Source: an uncultured Muribaculaceae bacterium
GTDB taxonomy: Bacteria > Bacteroidota > Bacteroidia > Bacteroidales > Muribaculaceae
Length of the DNA stretch: 64,000 nt
NCBI GenBank assembly: GCA_910584055.1
Contig: CAJTZS010000002.1
Span: 1-64,000 of the forward strand
Direction: 5' to 3'
Under the pieces are notes generated by a model. The model did not search any database. It was given only the letters and a program-made list of their open reading frames with translations, and had not been told where the DNA came from. Position numbers and translations under genes: made by a program. Positions 33,034 to 42,954 of the stretch are shown here, in pieces. Position 1 is the stretch's first letter. Each line of letters starts with the position of its first letter.

Positions 33034-34653
33034 TTATATTGATGATGGATTTGCTTTTGCGAGATCTTCCTCCCAACCTTCGCGGCTCCATTCCTGCTGT
33101 AGGTTTATTCCGGAGGCTTTGGCCTGGTCTACAGCATAATTGGGCAACGGGATATATTGGGAAGTGGGAATTGTCTGTTTCGTCTCATACATTTTCTGGG
33201 CGTAGACATTAAAGCGTATGAGGTCTATTTTCCGGCAGCCCTCATACATCAGTTCATGTCCGCGCTCTTTCAGAATCGCATCCAGGAATGAGTCAAGGGA
33301 TGATGTGGCGTCTGATGTCAACCCCTCCAGACCGGCACGCCCGCGAACAAGATTGACGGCATTGACTGCATCCTGACTTACCGTCTTGGATTTTCTTGCA
33401 GATAGTTCCGCATACATCAACAACACGTCCCCCCACCTGGCAAGCGGAATATCCTGTCCCTGGAATGTTGTGGCTGTTTCTTGAGGCCATTTATTAAGTA
33501 TATATCCATTCCATCTGATTCCGAAATTACTTCTTGTCACCGTCACTCCGTCTTTCGCCTCGTAACTTGTTACAATGGTTTTGCGTCTCAGGTCCGATGC
33601 CTCGAATGTCTCATAGAATGTTTTGTCTATACTGAATGCCTGCAGCCAGCCGCCTCCACGTGGAAACGGATCTTTTTCCGCGACATCTGCGGGCAAAGCC
33701 AACATCATGAACGGGTTGAAGTTGCCATGCATGGGATTGCCGTCTGCATCGGAATTGCAACTGACGGCGGCAATAACCTCGCAATTGAATTTATTCGCAT
33801 TGAGGAACTGGGCGGCATATGGATTCTCCCCCTGATCAAAAAGGCGATACCTCCCGTTATTGAGTTCACGATACATTTCGAGTCCCCTCTCATAATACCC
33901 GGGCATATGATCGCCTTCGTTAAGGCAATGGCGCATCAGACAATAACGCGCATAGTCACGGGTGAAACGACCCTGCTCCTTTGCCGCTTCAGGAGCGTTG
34001 GCGACTGCATATTCAAAATCATCGGATATCCAGGAACACATCTCGTCAAGCGTCGGACGCTCCACATTCGAAAGAGTCGCCGGGTCAAGTATCTTTGTAG
34101 GATCCAGAACAACTCTCACCGGGCCGAAATTATGAAGAAGATAATACATCATCAGTCCGCGGCACAGGCGAGCCTCCCCGAGCAATCCACACTTTGTGGC
34201 TTCAGGAAGCTCCGCTTTGGAGAGCACATCGATAATTTCCGTGTAACGCGTAATCTGGGCTGTTTTCGGGAAATGATTTATCGAGTTGGCATCGTTTACC
34301 GTTCCCCTCCAGTAATACTGAGCGTTGGTGAAGTCTCCCAAGGGATAACGTCCCCACTCATCCCCGGCATGGGGATGCCGTCCGTTGATATCGCTTGTGG
34401 AATCAAACATCCTTATCACCCCTCCTGCCGGTATATGCCAACCGTGCTGCAACCCGGCGGAAGACATGTCATATGTCCACACGGTAGTGAACGGAAGATA
34501 ACATGTCATCATGTAGGATTCGTACTCTTTCTCTGTGGATGGGAACTCTCCCGGCAACAGGTTTCCGTAAATCTGAGGATCGAAATTGTTTTCACATCCG
34601 CCCAGTAAAAGCGCCGTTGCCAATCCTAAAAATATTTTTATATGTCTACGCAT
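33034..34653 (-). CDS. SusD/RagB family glycan-binding lipoprotein
   Basis: 539 residues, lipobox LLLGGCENN, then the SusD helical scaffold. Family marks are LLGEARLCRGLMMYYLLHNFGPV in the N-terminal half, IPLARWGDVLLMYAELSA, AVNLVRGRAGL, and a C-terminal region ILKERGHELMYEGCRKIDLIRF. SusD is the surface lid that captures glycan and closes over its SusC partner. Start is 11 nt after the susC stop. Length fits the family. Confidence 0.95.
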   Translation of the reverse strand: MRRHIKIFLGLATALLLGGCENNFDPQIYGNLLPGEFPSTEKEYESYMMTCYLPFTTVWTYDMSSAGLQHGWHIPAGGVIRMFDSTSDINGRHPHAGDEWGRYPLGDFTNAQYYWRGTVNDANSINHFPKTAQITRYTEIIDVLSKAELPEATKCGLLGEARLCRGLMMYYLLHNFGPVRVVLDPTKILDPATLSNVERPTLDEMCSWISDDFEYAVANAPEAAKEQGRFTRDYARYCLMRHCLNEGDHMPGYYERGLEMYRELNNGRYRLFDQGENPYAAQFLNANKFNCEVIAAVSCNSDADGNPMHGNFNPFMMLALPADVAEKDPFPRGGGWLQAFSIDKTFYETFEASDLRRKTIVTSYEAKDGVTVTRSNFGIRWNGYILNKWPQETATTFQGQDIPLARWGDVLLMYAELSARKSKTVSQDAVNAVNLVRGRAGLEGLTSDATSSLDSFLDAILKERGHELMYEGCRKIDLIRFNVYAQKMYETKQTIPTSQYIPLPNYAVDQAKASGINLQQEWSREGWEEDLAKANPSSI

Positions 34654-34664
34654 GTCTTAAAGGT

Positions 34665-37600
34665 TTAGAAAGTTAGTTTTGCCCCAAATGTGTACACCCT
34701 GTTCTGCGGGAACTGCCCCCCGTTGAGATTGGCGGCCGCATTTATAATTTCAGGGTCACAATCTTTAAATCTCGTAATAGTGAATGGATTCTGAAAATCT
34801 ACATAAACTCTTATCCCCTTGACCCAGCCCTTGAAAACAGCAAGAGTTCGTGGTTGAAGGTTATAGCCGAAAGTAATGTTCCGGACCCTAAGGAATGAAG
34901 CGTCTTCATACAGTGTATCAAATCCGATATTGCCCGGCATAGTCAATTTAGACACAGCAATTCCGGGGAATTTCGCATTCGCACTATTGGTCTGGGAGTT
35001 CCATACATGATACACGTCTTTGGTTGTATTACCTGCCACAGTTCCGTAAGACAGGCTCACCGCGTTGCTTCCCTGAGCATAGGTATTGTTGTATTTCTTA
35101 ACCCCGAGCTGTCCATAGAAAAATATGTCAAGGTCAAAACCTTTGTAGTTAAAAGTATTGCCTAATCCATAATATAGTTTTGGGAGCATGTCACGCATAT
35201 AGATGTCGTTGACATCTATTTTTCCGTCTCCGTTTTTATCCACTACAATCGGAAATCCTGGCATACATGCCTTCTCCCCCAAAGACCTCTGAGACTCCGG
35301 GATATTATCCTTATTTATATTTATGATTCCGTCGGTCTTATAAAAGTATACGGCATTCATAGGCTCGTTTTTACGCACCTGATATTCCTGATAGTCATAG
35401 TTCGGCATACGTTCTATCCATGTGGATTTGTAATGGGAGAGAGTAAGCATGGTGGTCCATGTGAATTCACGCGTAGAGATGTTGGTGGAATTCAGGCTTA
35501 TGTCTATACCTTCCCTTTTGAAATGTCCCCCGTTGATAGGCCGCGATCCATGCATGCCGAGAAGTTCGGTAGAGGCTGTGCCGAGCATATGTGTGATGTC
35601 GTTCCTGTAAAGGTCAATGGCTCCGCTTAGCCTGTTGTTCAGGATACTGAAATCTATACCTACATTCTTCATGGTTGTCTTCTGCCATGTCACGTCTTCA
35701 TAGTTGGCGCCGAGAATTACAAAAGGGATATAGGATACGGAGTTCCCCCCGAACATTACATTCTCTCTGGTCGTGCCTATGAGTCCATAAAGGCTCGTAC
35801 CTAAATTATCAGAACCGGTCTCGCCATATGACGCCCTCAGCTTTAGCATGTTGATCCATTCTACATCGCGCATGAACGATTCATTGTTGATTTTCCATGC
35901 CAGCGATACGGATGGAAACCATGAATATTTCTTGCTTGGGAAAAACTTGTCTGTTCCGTCTCTGCGAATAGAAAACTGAAGCACGTACCGGTTTAGGAAA
36001 TCGCCTGTAACCCTGGCAAACTGGGAACGCTTTTCGTTCCCGTATTTATTGGAACCGGGGAAGAACGGACCGTCTGCCTTCTGGATACTTTCGCTATTAA
36101 GATGGTCATTGGCATTCTCATACGACACCCACATACTTTTACCCCAATCTTTATACAGGCCCATACCTATCATGGCCGACAGGTCAACTATATCTCCAAA
36201 AGACTGGTTATAGTTTATGAAACCTTCAAGAGTGCTGTGGTGTCTGTTTGCAGACTCTATATTCCCTCTTGACTTTTTCTGAAGCGAGAAATACACATCG
36301 GAAGGTATGTATGAATCCCTTTGCATCGTTTCGTTATTGATTCCATATACACCACGCACAGAAAGGATATTCTTGATGATATCAATATCTAAAGCCAGAT
36401 TGGCATACCATGAACTTTGGTCAGAATGATCTGATATCCGTAAGGAGGAAACAGGATTGGGAATTCTTTCCCATTGCGTGTAGCCACCCTTTTCATCATA
36501 GACAGGCAAATATGACGGATAACTCTCTGCCGCGAATAGTGAGCCTCCGCACGCTCCGCCCTGATTCCCTACATCGCCTCCATTGGTGGAATTGGTATAG
36601 GCATTCTTGCTAAGATTGACCACTGTGGTCAGACGCATGAAATTTGTTATCTTTGTCTGGATGTTTGTGCGCAATGAATAGCGCTTCATATCGGAATTTT
36701 TCACAGTTGCCTGTTCATCGTAATAGTTGAGGCCTAAATAATATTTCACCCATTCCGAGCCCCCGCTTACTGTAAGGTTGTGATTGGTGATGTAACCGGT
36801 GCGCAGGACGTTGGATCTCCAGTCAGTATCGATCGCATCCCTTATCATGGATGTGGTGAAGACAGGCTGGAAATGACCGTCGTAAGCTGTATTGCCGTAA
36901 GGATATTGCCCGCGCTCATATAGATAGTTCTCTTTCATATAGAGATTTATCATATTCATCAGTTCCGGCCCTCTCAGCAACGTCTTATTGTTATAATGTT
37001 GCTGGAGCGAACAACTCCCCTCGTATGTCACAGTAGGTTTGCCGGTTTTTCCTTTCTTTGTGGTTATGAGAATCACACCGTCCGCTGATCCGATTCCATA
37101 TATGGCGGCCGCAGCGTCTTTCAACACTTCTATGGATTCTATGTCACTCGGATTCAGTCCCTGGAGTCCGGAACGGTTGATGGATGTCGGTAGCAATATG
37201 TCTCCGGTGCCCCCCTCAAGGGAACCCGAAGGCATCACAACCCCGTCAACCACATAGACCGGAGTGCCGCCACCGCGCACAGATATGTTGATTCCGCCGC
37301 CGGGCTGAGGGCTTGAAACATTCGCCTGCACGCCGGCAGCACGTCCGAGCAACATGGAATTAACGTTGCTTGACGCGGCCTTCTGTATCCCGTCGGCTTT
37401 TACGGAACTGATGGATGTTGTCAGGTTCTTACGAGTGGTAGCTCCATAACCGGTCACAACAATCTCATTTAGAAGATTCGTATTCTCTTTGAGCGTGACA
37501 TTGACTTCTCCGGCTTTTGATATTTTCTGTTTCACCGGTTCATATCCGACATAGGTATACATTACCATGGAATTTACAGGAACTTTAAGGCTATAAACCC

Positions 37601-38072
37601 CTTCTATGTCTGTGGCCGCTCCGTATTTGCCGGCACTCGTCACAGAAACTCCGACCAGAGGCTCACCGTTATTGTCCACAACCTTCCCATATATGTTTAC
37701 CATCGCCTTTTCTTTGGATACAGACGGTTTGGAAGCATCATGCATGGCTATGATGATATGCTTCCCGTCTACCTTATAATTAAGTTTACGCGGCAACAGT
37801 ATCTTGTCGAGTATCGACCGGATATTCTCGTTATCAACCTTGATTGTCACCGGAGCCACAACTCCTATGATATCGTTATTGAAGAAAAAGTGATAACCGG
37901 ATTCCCTTTCCAAAAGCGTCAGGACTTCTGTCAGGGGTCGTTCCTTCACATTTAGACTCATTTTTGCATTTTGGGCATGCGTATATCCTATATCCATGAG
38001 ACATAGCATGGCGATAAGCAGACATTTTCTTAAAATCGTCGTGCCGAATATGTTTATTGGGTTCATATTCAT
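34665..38072 (-). CDS. SusC-type TonB-dependent transporter with STN signalling domain
   Basis: 1135 residues. N-terminal signal region (LLIAMLCLMDIGYTHAQ) and an STN domain (residues about 37-110, VKERPLTEVLTLLERESGYHF), which marks transducer-type receptors that signal to a FecR anti-sigma factor. Then a CarbopepD_reg_2 domain (INIYGKVVDNNGEPLVGVSV), the plug with GYGATTRKNLTTSISSV, NPSDIESIEVLKDAAAAIYG and ADGVILITTKKGK, and a 22-strand beta-barrel ending TFGAKLTF. It imports glycan fragments across the outer membrane with SusD. Start ATG overlaps the GH27 stop by 4 nt. Confidence 0.97.
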   Translation of the reverse strand: MNMNPINIFGTTILRKCLLIAMLCLMDIGYTHAQNAKMSLNVKERPLTEVLTLLERESGYHFFFNNDIIGVVAPVTIKVDNENIRSILDKILLPRKLNYKVDGKHIIIAMHDASKPSVSKEKAMVNIYGKVVDNNGEPLVGVSVTSAGKYGAATDIEGVYSLKVPVNSMVMYTYVGYEPVKQKISKAGEVNVTLKENTNLLNEIVVTGYGATTRKNLTTSISSVKADGIQKAASSNVNSMLLGRAAGVQANVSSPQPGGGINISVRGGGTPVYVVDGVVMPSGSLEGGTGDILLPTSINRSGLQGLNPSDIESIEVLKDAAAAIYGIGSADGVILITTKKGKTGKPTVTYEGSCSLQQHYNNKTLLRGPELMNMINLYMKENYLYERGQYPYGNTAYDGHFQPVFTTSMIRDAIDTDWRSNVLRTGYITNHNLTVSGGSEWVKYYLGLNYYDEQATVKNSDMKRYSLRTNIQTKITNFMRLTTVVNLSKNAYTNSTNGGDVGNQGGACGGSLFAAESYPSYLPVYDEKGGYTQWERIPNPVSSLRISDHSDQSSWYANLALDIDIIKNILSVRGVYGINNETMQRDSYIPSDVYFSLQKKSRGNIESANRHHSTLEGFINYNQSFGDIVDLSAMIGMGLYKDWGKSMWVSYENANDHLNSESIQKADGPFFPGSNKYGNEKRSQFARVTGDFLNRYVLQFSIRRDGTDKFFPSKKYSWFPSVSLAWKINNESFMRDVEWINMLKLRASYGETGSDNLGTSLYGLIGTTRENVMFGGNSVSYIPFVILGANYEDVTWQKTTMKNVGIDFSILNNRLSGAIDLYRNDITHMLGTASTELLGMHGSRPINGGHFKREGIDISLNSTNISTREFTWTTMLTLSHYKSTWIERMPNYDYQEYQVRKNEPMNAVYFYKTDGIININKDNIPESQRSLGEKACMPGFPIVVDKNGDGKIDVNDIYMRDMLPKLYYGLGNTFNYKGFDLDIFFYGQLGVKKYNNTYAQGSNAVSLSYGTVAGNTTKDVYHVWNSQTNSANAKFPGIAVSKLTMPGNIGFDTLYEDASFLRVRNITFGYNLQPRTLAVFKGWVKGIRVYVDFQNPFTITRFKDCDPEIINAAANLNGGQFPQNRVYTFGAKLTF

Positions 38073-39313
38073 TTAGTTTTGTTATTTCGTGGTTTTAAAA
38101 GATACATCGCAACATCCTCACCCGGGATTTTTATTTTCAAAGGTTTATTTGTATCGCCCTTTTTATTCTTATTCCATAGGTCGAATGTGTCGTATGTTAT
38201 GGTTGAGAAATTTGTAAACCTATCGGAAAATTTATCATGTATATTAAAATCCTGCCAATCCAATTTAAATTTCCAGGTGTCATGCGTACGGTTGAATATG
38301 CACAAAGCCCATTTCCCATCGGATAGAGGCTTCCACCATATTTCAATTCCTCCATCCTGAAGTATTCTGAATCCCTGAATTCCGAGGGGATCTTGGTCTA
38401 CAGCGATAACCTCCTTGTTCATCAGCACGGAAGCCGTATGGGGACTCATGTCCCTGACATCATTGCCAAGAATCAATGGAGCCGCCATCATTGCCCAAAG
38501 GCTGAAATGCGCGCGCTCCTGATTTTCCGTCAGACCGTTCCCTATTTCAAGCATATCCGGGTCGTTCCAATGTCCGGGTCCTGCATACTCTCTCAAAGCC
38601 GCGTTTTTGTCAAGTATCTCGGTTACTGCCAGATTCCAAATATTAGAAATCTGCGTCGTATCGCTGAATACCGGCTCGATGTCCTGAGTCGTTCTCCACA
38701 TATGACCTACTTCCTTAGCCCACTTCCAAGGGTGTGTTGTGCCCCATTCGCAAATGGAAAAAATCATCGGGCGACCGGCTTCCCGCAATGCCGTGCTCAT
38801 CAACCTGTAGGCATTTTCGGAATTGAAATTTGGAGTGTTGCACCAATCATATTTCAGATAATCAACTCCCCAGCGTGCATATTGCAACGCATCCTGAAAT
38901 TCATGTCCGGCACTGCCGAATTCACCCGCGCATGTCTTGTATCCGGCATCTGAATAGATCCCTAATTTCAAGCCACGCTCATGCATATAGTCTGCAAGTG
39001 CCTTGATTCCGCTTGGAAACCGTTGGGGATCGCATAGTGGAAAACCGTTCTCATCTCGTGACGGAGCATGCCAGCAGTCATCTATATTGACATAAACGTA
39101 TCCTGCGTCTCTGAGACCGCTGGAGACAAGAGCATCGGCTATTGTCTTGATCTTAGTTTCATCAATGTCTTCATGAAATCTGTTCCATGAACTCCATCCC
39201 ATCGGCGGTGTCTGCGCAAGATTCTCATATTTTTGCGCAATGCTCCAATCCGCAGCAAGTGCCAGAAGCAGGGCTGCGACCAATAGCTTCACTTTCATCT
39301 GTGTTTTTATCAT
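38069..39313 (-). CDS. GH27 family alpha-galactosidase, exported
   Basis: 414 residues with signal peptide (VKLLVAALLLALAADWSIAQ). The GH27 barrel starts with TPPMGWSSWNRFHEDI. YVNIDDCW, GLKLGIYSDAG and DYLKYDWC follow; Asp156 of KYDW is the nucleophile. The acid/base is Asp211 in RTTQDIEP. Further marks are WNDPDMLEIGN and DVRDM. It removes terminal alpha-galactose (or related alpha-linked sugars). The ATG at 39313 or a second one at 39298 (MKVKLL) could be used; the second gives a cleaner signal peptide. It is first gene of the minus-strand PUL operon, divergent from the sigma factor. Confidence 0.95.
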   Translation of the reverse strand: MIKTQMKVKLLVAALLLALAADWSIAQKYENLAQTPPMGWSSWNRFHEDIDETKIKTIADALVSSGLRDAGYVYVNIDDCWHAPSRDENGFPLCDPQRFPSGIKALADYMHERGLKLGIYSDAGYKTCAGEFGSAGHEFQDALQYARWGVDYLKYDWCNTPNFNSENAYRLMSTALREAGRPMIFSICEWGTTHPWKWAKEVGHMWRTTQDIEPVFSDTTQISNIWNLAVTEILDKNAALREYAGPGHWNDPDMLEIGNGLTENQERAHFSLWAMMAAPLILGNDVRDMSPHTASVLMNKEVIAVDQDPLGIQGFRILQDGGIEIWWKPLSDGKWALCIFNRTHDTWKFKLDWQDFNIHDKFSDRFTNFSTITYDTFDLWNKNKKGDTNKPLKIKIPGEDVAMYLLKPRNNKTK

Positions 39314-39487
39314 CTGAGTTTTTTTGTTGGTTATTGTTGTTTTAAGGAACTGAAGTCAAAATGACTAATATATAAAAGACACATGAAAATCACCGACCCA
39401 CACAATCCGATTCAAAAAAATTAATTTTTGAAAAATTTTATTAAAAATACTTGCATATTAGCCTTATTCTGAATAATTTCGTGCATC

Positions 39488-40105
39488 ATGAAAAAGAAGA
39501 GTGACGAATCTGATGATGAAGAATTGCTTGAACGGATTAGGAAAGGAGACCTCCGTGCCTTTGATAATCTATTCCGCAAGTATTATGTCGATATAGTCAT
39601 GTTCTGCGCTCAGTTTGTTGACACCAGAGAGGATGCCGAAGATATAGCGCAGAGTGTGTTCCTGCGGCTTTGGGAACAGCATAGGGAGGCATCCATCCAT
39701 ACAGACTTCAGGTCATACATTGTAGGGTGCGCACGGAACGCATGCCTGAACTTTATCAGACACAAGAAGTTTATTACACAATACAACTCCGAGTATCTAA
39801 CCCTCCTCCCTTATAAACAGGCTGAAAAGGCAGACGGTATTCTCCTATATTCAGAACTGATGGAACTCATAAAACTTGGCGAAGATTCCTTAGAGCCCAA
39901 GGAACGGGAAGTGTGGGATCTTAGCCGACACGCGGGGATGAAATACTCTGAAATCGCAATCGAGCTGGGGCTATCGGTGCGCGGTGTCGAAAACAGGATG
40001 GCCAATGCCAAGCGACATCTCAGATTGTTTCTGAATCGCCATTGGCCATGGATACTTCTTAATCCTATAATAACATTAACTCAAATATATGGACTCCTGC
40101 AATAA
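39488..40105 (+). CDS. ECF RNA polymerase sigma-70 factor
   Basis: 205 residues. Region 2 is RAFDNLFRKYYVDIVMFCAQF, then DTREDAEDIAQSVFLRLWE and the promoter-melting segment RSYIVGCARNACLNFIR. Region 4 is LEPKEREVWDLSRHAGMKYSEIAIELGLSVRGVENRMANAKRHL. It belongs to the Bacteroidetes FecI-like group. Its gene overlaps the anti-sigma gene by 17 nt. Divergent position and the STN domain of the neighbouring SusC suggest it transcribes the minus-strand PUL operon. A near-consensus TAATTTCG ends 6 nt before the ATG, so its mRNA may have almost no leader. Confidence 0.95.
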   Translation: MKKKSDESDDEELLERIRKGDLRAFDNLFRKYYVDIVMFCAQFVDTREDAEDIAQSVFLRLWEQHREASIHTDFRSYIVGCARNACLNFIRHKKFITQYNSEYLTLLPYKQAEKADGILLYSELMELIKLGEDSLEPKEREVWDLSRHAGMKYSEIAIELGLSVRGVENRMANAKRHLRLFLNRHWPWILLNPIITLTQIYGLLQ

Positions 40106-41135
40106 ATACGATAGAAATATAGCCGGCGAGATCCCAATGGAAATGGAGATCCTGATTGACAAGGTTCTTGAAAACCGCGCCACATGCAGCGAAATATCTC
40201 TTGTTGAAGAATGGGTCGCGGCCGACGAAGCAAACAGCAAAGTATTCGAACAAAAACGTATGCTGCATAATCTATTGGATTCTCCCGTTAATCCTGACGA
40301 CCTCGATATTGAGGAGGCACTTAACAAATTACACAAGGCAATAAGACGCAGACCCGGATGGATTGATTATTTATGGCGTTATGCAGCAGTTGCAGCTGCG
40401 GTTGTAATAATAATTGGCATTACAGTTTTATATCAATCATATGACGCAAAGAGCAAAGCGATAGAAGCAGTGGCGTCAAATGAGATTTCCCTATACGCTC
40501 CTTTCGGATCTCTGATAGAGACAGTTCTTCCCGATGGATCGAAGGTTTGGCTTAATTCAAACAGCAGAATAATGTATCCCACTGTTTTCGATAAAGAAAA
40601 AAGGATGGTTTCTATTGTTGGAGAAGGGTATTTTGAGGTCAAGGCAGACCACTCCCATCCATTTATAGTCGCAACGGATAAAGGATCTGTTTGCGCAACA
40701 GGGACCGCCTTCAACGTGAATGCATACCCCGATAATCCATTGGCAATAGTTCTTGTTTCCGGAGCAGTCAATGTCAAGACCAATACCGAGGATTTTCCAC
40801 TTAAGGCCGGGGAACGCATAGAGATTAATGACTCCTCGAAAGCCTCAATTTCTCGGGCGGATATAAACAAGGCGTGTTCCTGGAAAGATGGGATTATCGT
40901 ATTCGACAATGATCCGCTGCCCACAGTGCTCAACAGGCTGTCTCAAATCTACCCTGTAGACTTTAAAATTATAGACAAGAACCTTTTGAACTCCAACTAT
41001 CACGTAACCTTCTCCGGCGAAAGTCTGGATGACATTCTCCACTTGCTGGAAATCGGAATCCCCATGAAATATGAAGAAGCAATAAATAATGACAGTAAGG
41101 ACCGCCGCCTCATATACATCCATGCTGCAAAGTAG
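40089..41135 (+). CDS. FecR-family anti-sigma factor
   Basis: 348 residues. A cytoplasmic N-terminus of about 95 residues binds sigma. One membrane helix follows (YAAVAAAVVIIIGITVLY, residues about 101-118). The periplasmic FecR domain has LYAPFGSLIETVLPDGSKVWLNSNS and GEGYFEVKADHSHPFIVATD, and the DUF4974-like C-terminus (FDNDPLPTVLNRLSQIYPVDFKI) contacts the STN domain of SusC. Start at 40089 overlaps the sigma gene; an ATG at 40137 (MEMEILID) would also serve. Role: holds the sigma factor until SusC signals. Confidence 0.95.
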   Translation: MDSCNKYDRNIAGEIPMEMEILIDKVLENRATCSEISLVEEWVAADEANSKVFEQKRMLHNLLDSPVNPDDLDIEEALNKLHKAIRRRPGWIDYLWRYAAVAAAVVIIIGITVLYQSYDAKSKAIEAVASNEISLYAPFGSLIETVLPDGSKVWLNSNSRIMYPTVFDKEKRMVSIVGEGYFEVKADHSHPFIVATDKGSVCATGTAFNVNAYPDNPLAIVLVSGAVNVKTNTEDFPLKAGERIEINDSSKASISRADINKACSWKDGIIVFDNDPLPTVLNRLSQIYPVDFKIIDKNLLNSNYHVTFSGESLDDILHLLEIGIPMKYEEAINNDSKDRRLIYIHAAK

Positions 41136-41207
41136 GCAGGGTAAATTAAGCCGCCGCCTTCCAACCCCTTTGACAAATAAATCCGACAAAAAACATAAAA
41201 AACATAT

Positions 41208-42065
41208 ATGAAGAAACTTATGATGGCGATAATGGCATGTGGCGTAATTTTCCTGGCCATGGCTGAAGAGAAAGACTACAAACTCATTTGGAGTGATGAA
41301 TTCAACATTGACGGCCCCCCGGCAGCTCATTGGAGCTATGAAAACGGCTTTGTCCGCAATCATGAAGACCAGTGGTATCAACCGGAGAATGCAGAGGTCA
41401 GGGACGGTTGTCTGGTGATAACCGCCCGGCTGACAGATCTCCCCAATCCCGGGTATGAACCCGGCAGCAACGATTGGCGCAAGAAAAGGGAACGAATCAG
41501 ATACACCTCTTCATGCCTGACCACATCCAAGAGTTTCAATTATAGATACGGCAGGCTTGAAGTCAGGGCACGAATCCCCGTGACAGAAGGTGCGTGGCCT
41601 GCGATATGGACTCTCGGCAACAGGTTCCGCTGGCCGGCGAACGGAGAACTCGACCTGATGGAGTTCTACCGGACGAAAGAGGGAGAGCCCATAATACTCG
41701 CCAACGCGTGCTGGCTTGGCGACAACAACCGTGATGCCTGGGACAGCGCAAGGATTCCTTTCAGCCATTTCCTTGAGAAAGACCCGATGTGGGCATCGAA
41801 ATTCCATGTCTGGACAATGGACTGGGATCCGGAAACGATACGCATGTATCTTGACGGAGAACTCCTCAATGAGATTCCCCTCTCGCAGGCCGAGCGTGGC
41901 GGCGGTGACTCCCACGATATCAATCCTTTCAGCAACGATATTAAAGGCTTTGGGGACTACATCCTCCTCAATCTCGCCCTCGGCGGCGACAACGGCGGCA
42001 AGATCGACGACACCCAGTTCCCCCTCCGCTACGAGATAGACTACGTCCGCGTCTACCAAAAATAA
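41208..42065 (+). CDS. GH16 family endo-glycanase, exported
   Basis: 285 residues with signal peptide. The jelly-roll catalytic domain starts YKLIWSDEFNIDG. The catalytic motif is Glu147-Leu-Asp149-Leu-Met-Glu152 (GELDLMEFY), preceded by GAWPAIWTLG, and followed by FHVWTMDWDPETIRMYLDGEL and a C-terminal YEIDYVRVYQK. The Met insertion in the ExDxxE motif is the beta-bulge form seen in laminarinases, agarases and kin. It would cut internal beta-1,3/1,4-linkages of glucans or galactans. It lies 72 nt after the anti-sigma gene on the plus strand, just before a terminator, apart from the main operon. Confidence 0.94.
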   Translation: MKKLMMAIMACGVIFLAMAEEKDYKLIWSDEFNIDGPPAAHWSYENGFVRNHEDQWYQPENAEVRDGCLVITARLTDLPNPGYEPGSNDWRKKRERIRYTSSCLTTSKSFNYRYGRLEVRARIPVTEGAWPAIWTLGNRFRWPANGELDLMEFYRTKEGEPIILANACWLGDNNRDAWDSARIPFSHFLEKDPMWASKFHVWTMDWDPETIRMYLDGELLNEIPLSQAERGGGDSHDINPFSNDIKGFGDYILLNLALGGDNGGKIDDTQFPLRYEIDYVRVYQK

Positions 42066-42093
42066 TATTGCTCAATTCTTATAAATGACAATA

Positions 42094-42132
42094 AAAAAAG
42101 AATAGTCCGGAGTTTCCGGACTATTCTTTTTT
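42094..42132. terminator. Bidirectional intrinsic terminator
   Basis: Perfect long stem AAAAAAGAATAGTCCGGA (up to 42111) and its complement with T6, around a 3-nt loop. It serves both the GH16 gene and the convergent sdhB gene. Confidence 0.92.
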
Positions 42133-42148
42133 ATTGGATATCAGAATT

Positions 42149-42907
42149 TTATTCTTTGCACTTGGCGGCGATGAACTGGCGGTTCATGCGGCCGATGTTG
42201 GCGAGCTTGATGTTCTTCGGACATTCGGCTGCGCAGGCACCGGTGTTGGTGCAGTTTCCGAAGCCGAGTTCGTCCATCTTCGCAACCATTGCGCGGACAC
42301 GGCGGTCTTTCTCAACCTCTCCCTGGGGAAGATATGAGAGCTGGTTGATCTTCGCCGACACGAAGAGCATAGCCGAACCGTTCTTGCAGGCTGCCACGCA
42401 GGCACCGCAACCGATACAGCTTGCAGAGTCCATTGCCTCGTCTGCATTGATCTTGGAGATGGGAAGCGCATTGGCATCCTGTGCGCCGCCGCAGTTGAAG
42501 CTAACATAGCCGCCGGCCTGCTGGATCTTGTCGAATGCATTGCGGTCTACCATAAGGTCTTTGATCACGGGGAACGCTGCCGAACGCCAAGGCTCTACAG
42601 TGATTGTCTCGCCGTTGGCGAAACGGCGCATATAGAGCTGGCAGGTGGTTGCACCCGTGGCAGGGCCGTGGGGATGACCGTTGACATAAAGCGAGCACAT
42701 GCCGCAGATACCCTCGCGGCAGTCGTGATCGAACACGATTGGCTCTTCACCATTCTCTATCAATCTCTCGTTAAGAATGTCGAGAGTCTCAAGGAAAGAT
42801 GTGTCGGGCGTTGTCTCCACATCACTGTAAGTCACAAACGCGCCCTTCTCCTTAGGACCGGCCTGACGCCAGACCTTAAGGTTGACTTTCATTATATTTT
42901 CTTCCAT
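42149..42907 (-). CDS. sdhB: Fumarate reductase/succinate dehydrogenase iron-sulfur subunit
   Basis: 252 residues. The [2Fe-2S] domain has [15 protein letters not shown] (Cys ligands) and the C-terminal clusters are held by [17 protein letters not shown] and [18 protein letters not shown]. It passes electrons between the flavin subunit and the heme subunit at the inner membrane. Third gene of the complex (C-A-B order), 47 nt after sdhA. The ATG at 42892 (MKVNLKVW) is an alternative start to 42907. In gut Bacteroidales this complex mainly reduces fumarate during anaerobic growth. Confidence 0.97.
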   Translation of the reverse strand: MEENIMKVNLKVWRQAGPKEKGAFVTYSDVETTPDTSFLETLDILNERLIENGEEPIVFDHDCREGICGMCSLYVNGHPHGPATGATTCQLYMRRFANGETITVEPWRSAAFPVIKDLMVDRNAFDKIQQAGGYVSFNCGGAQDANALPISKINADEAMDSASCIGCGACVAACKNGSAMLFVSAKINQLSYLPQGEVEKDRRVRAMVAKMDELGFGNCTNTGACAAECPKNIKLANIGRMNRQFIAAKCKE

Positions 42908-42954
42908 TGTTTGAATTCTGTTTAAGGAAGTTGTTTAAACAACTTCAAGGGTTG

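Noticed and set aside
33481..34608. 375-residue plus-strand ORF opposite the first susD gene
   Set aside because: No signal or domain is seen, and the minus strand has a full SusD protein with lipobox.
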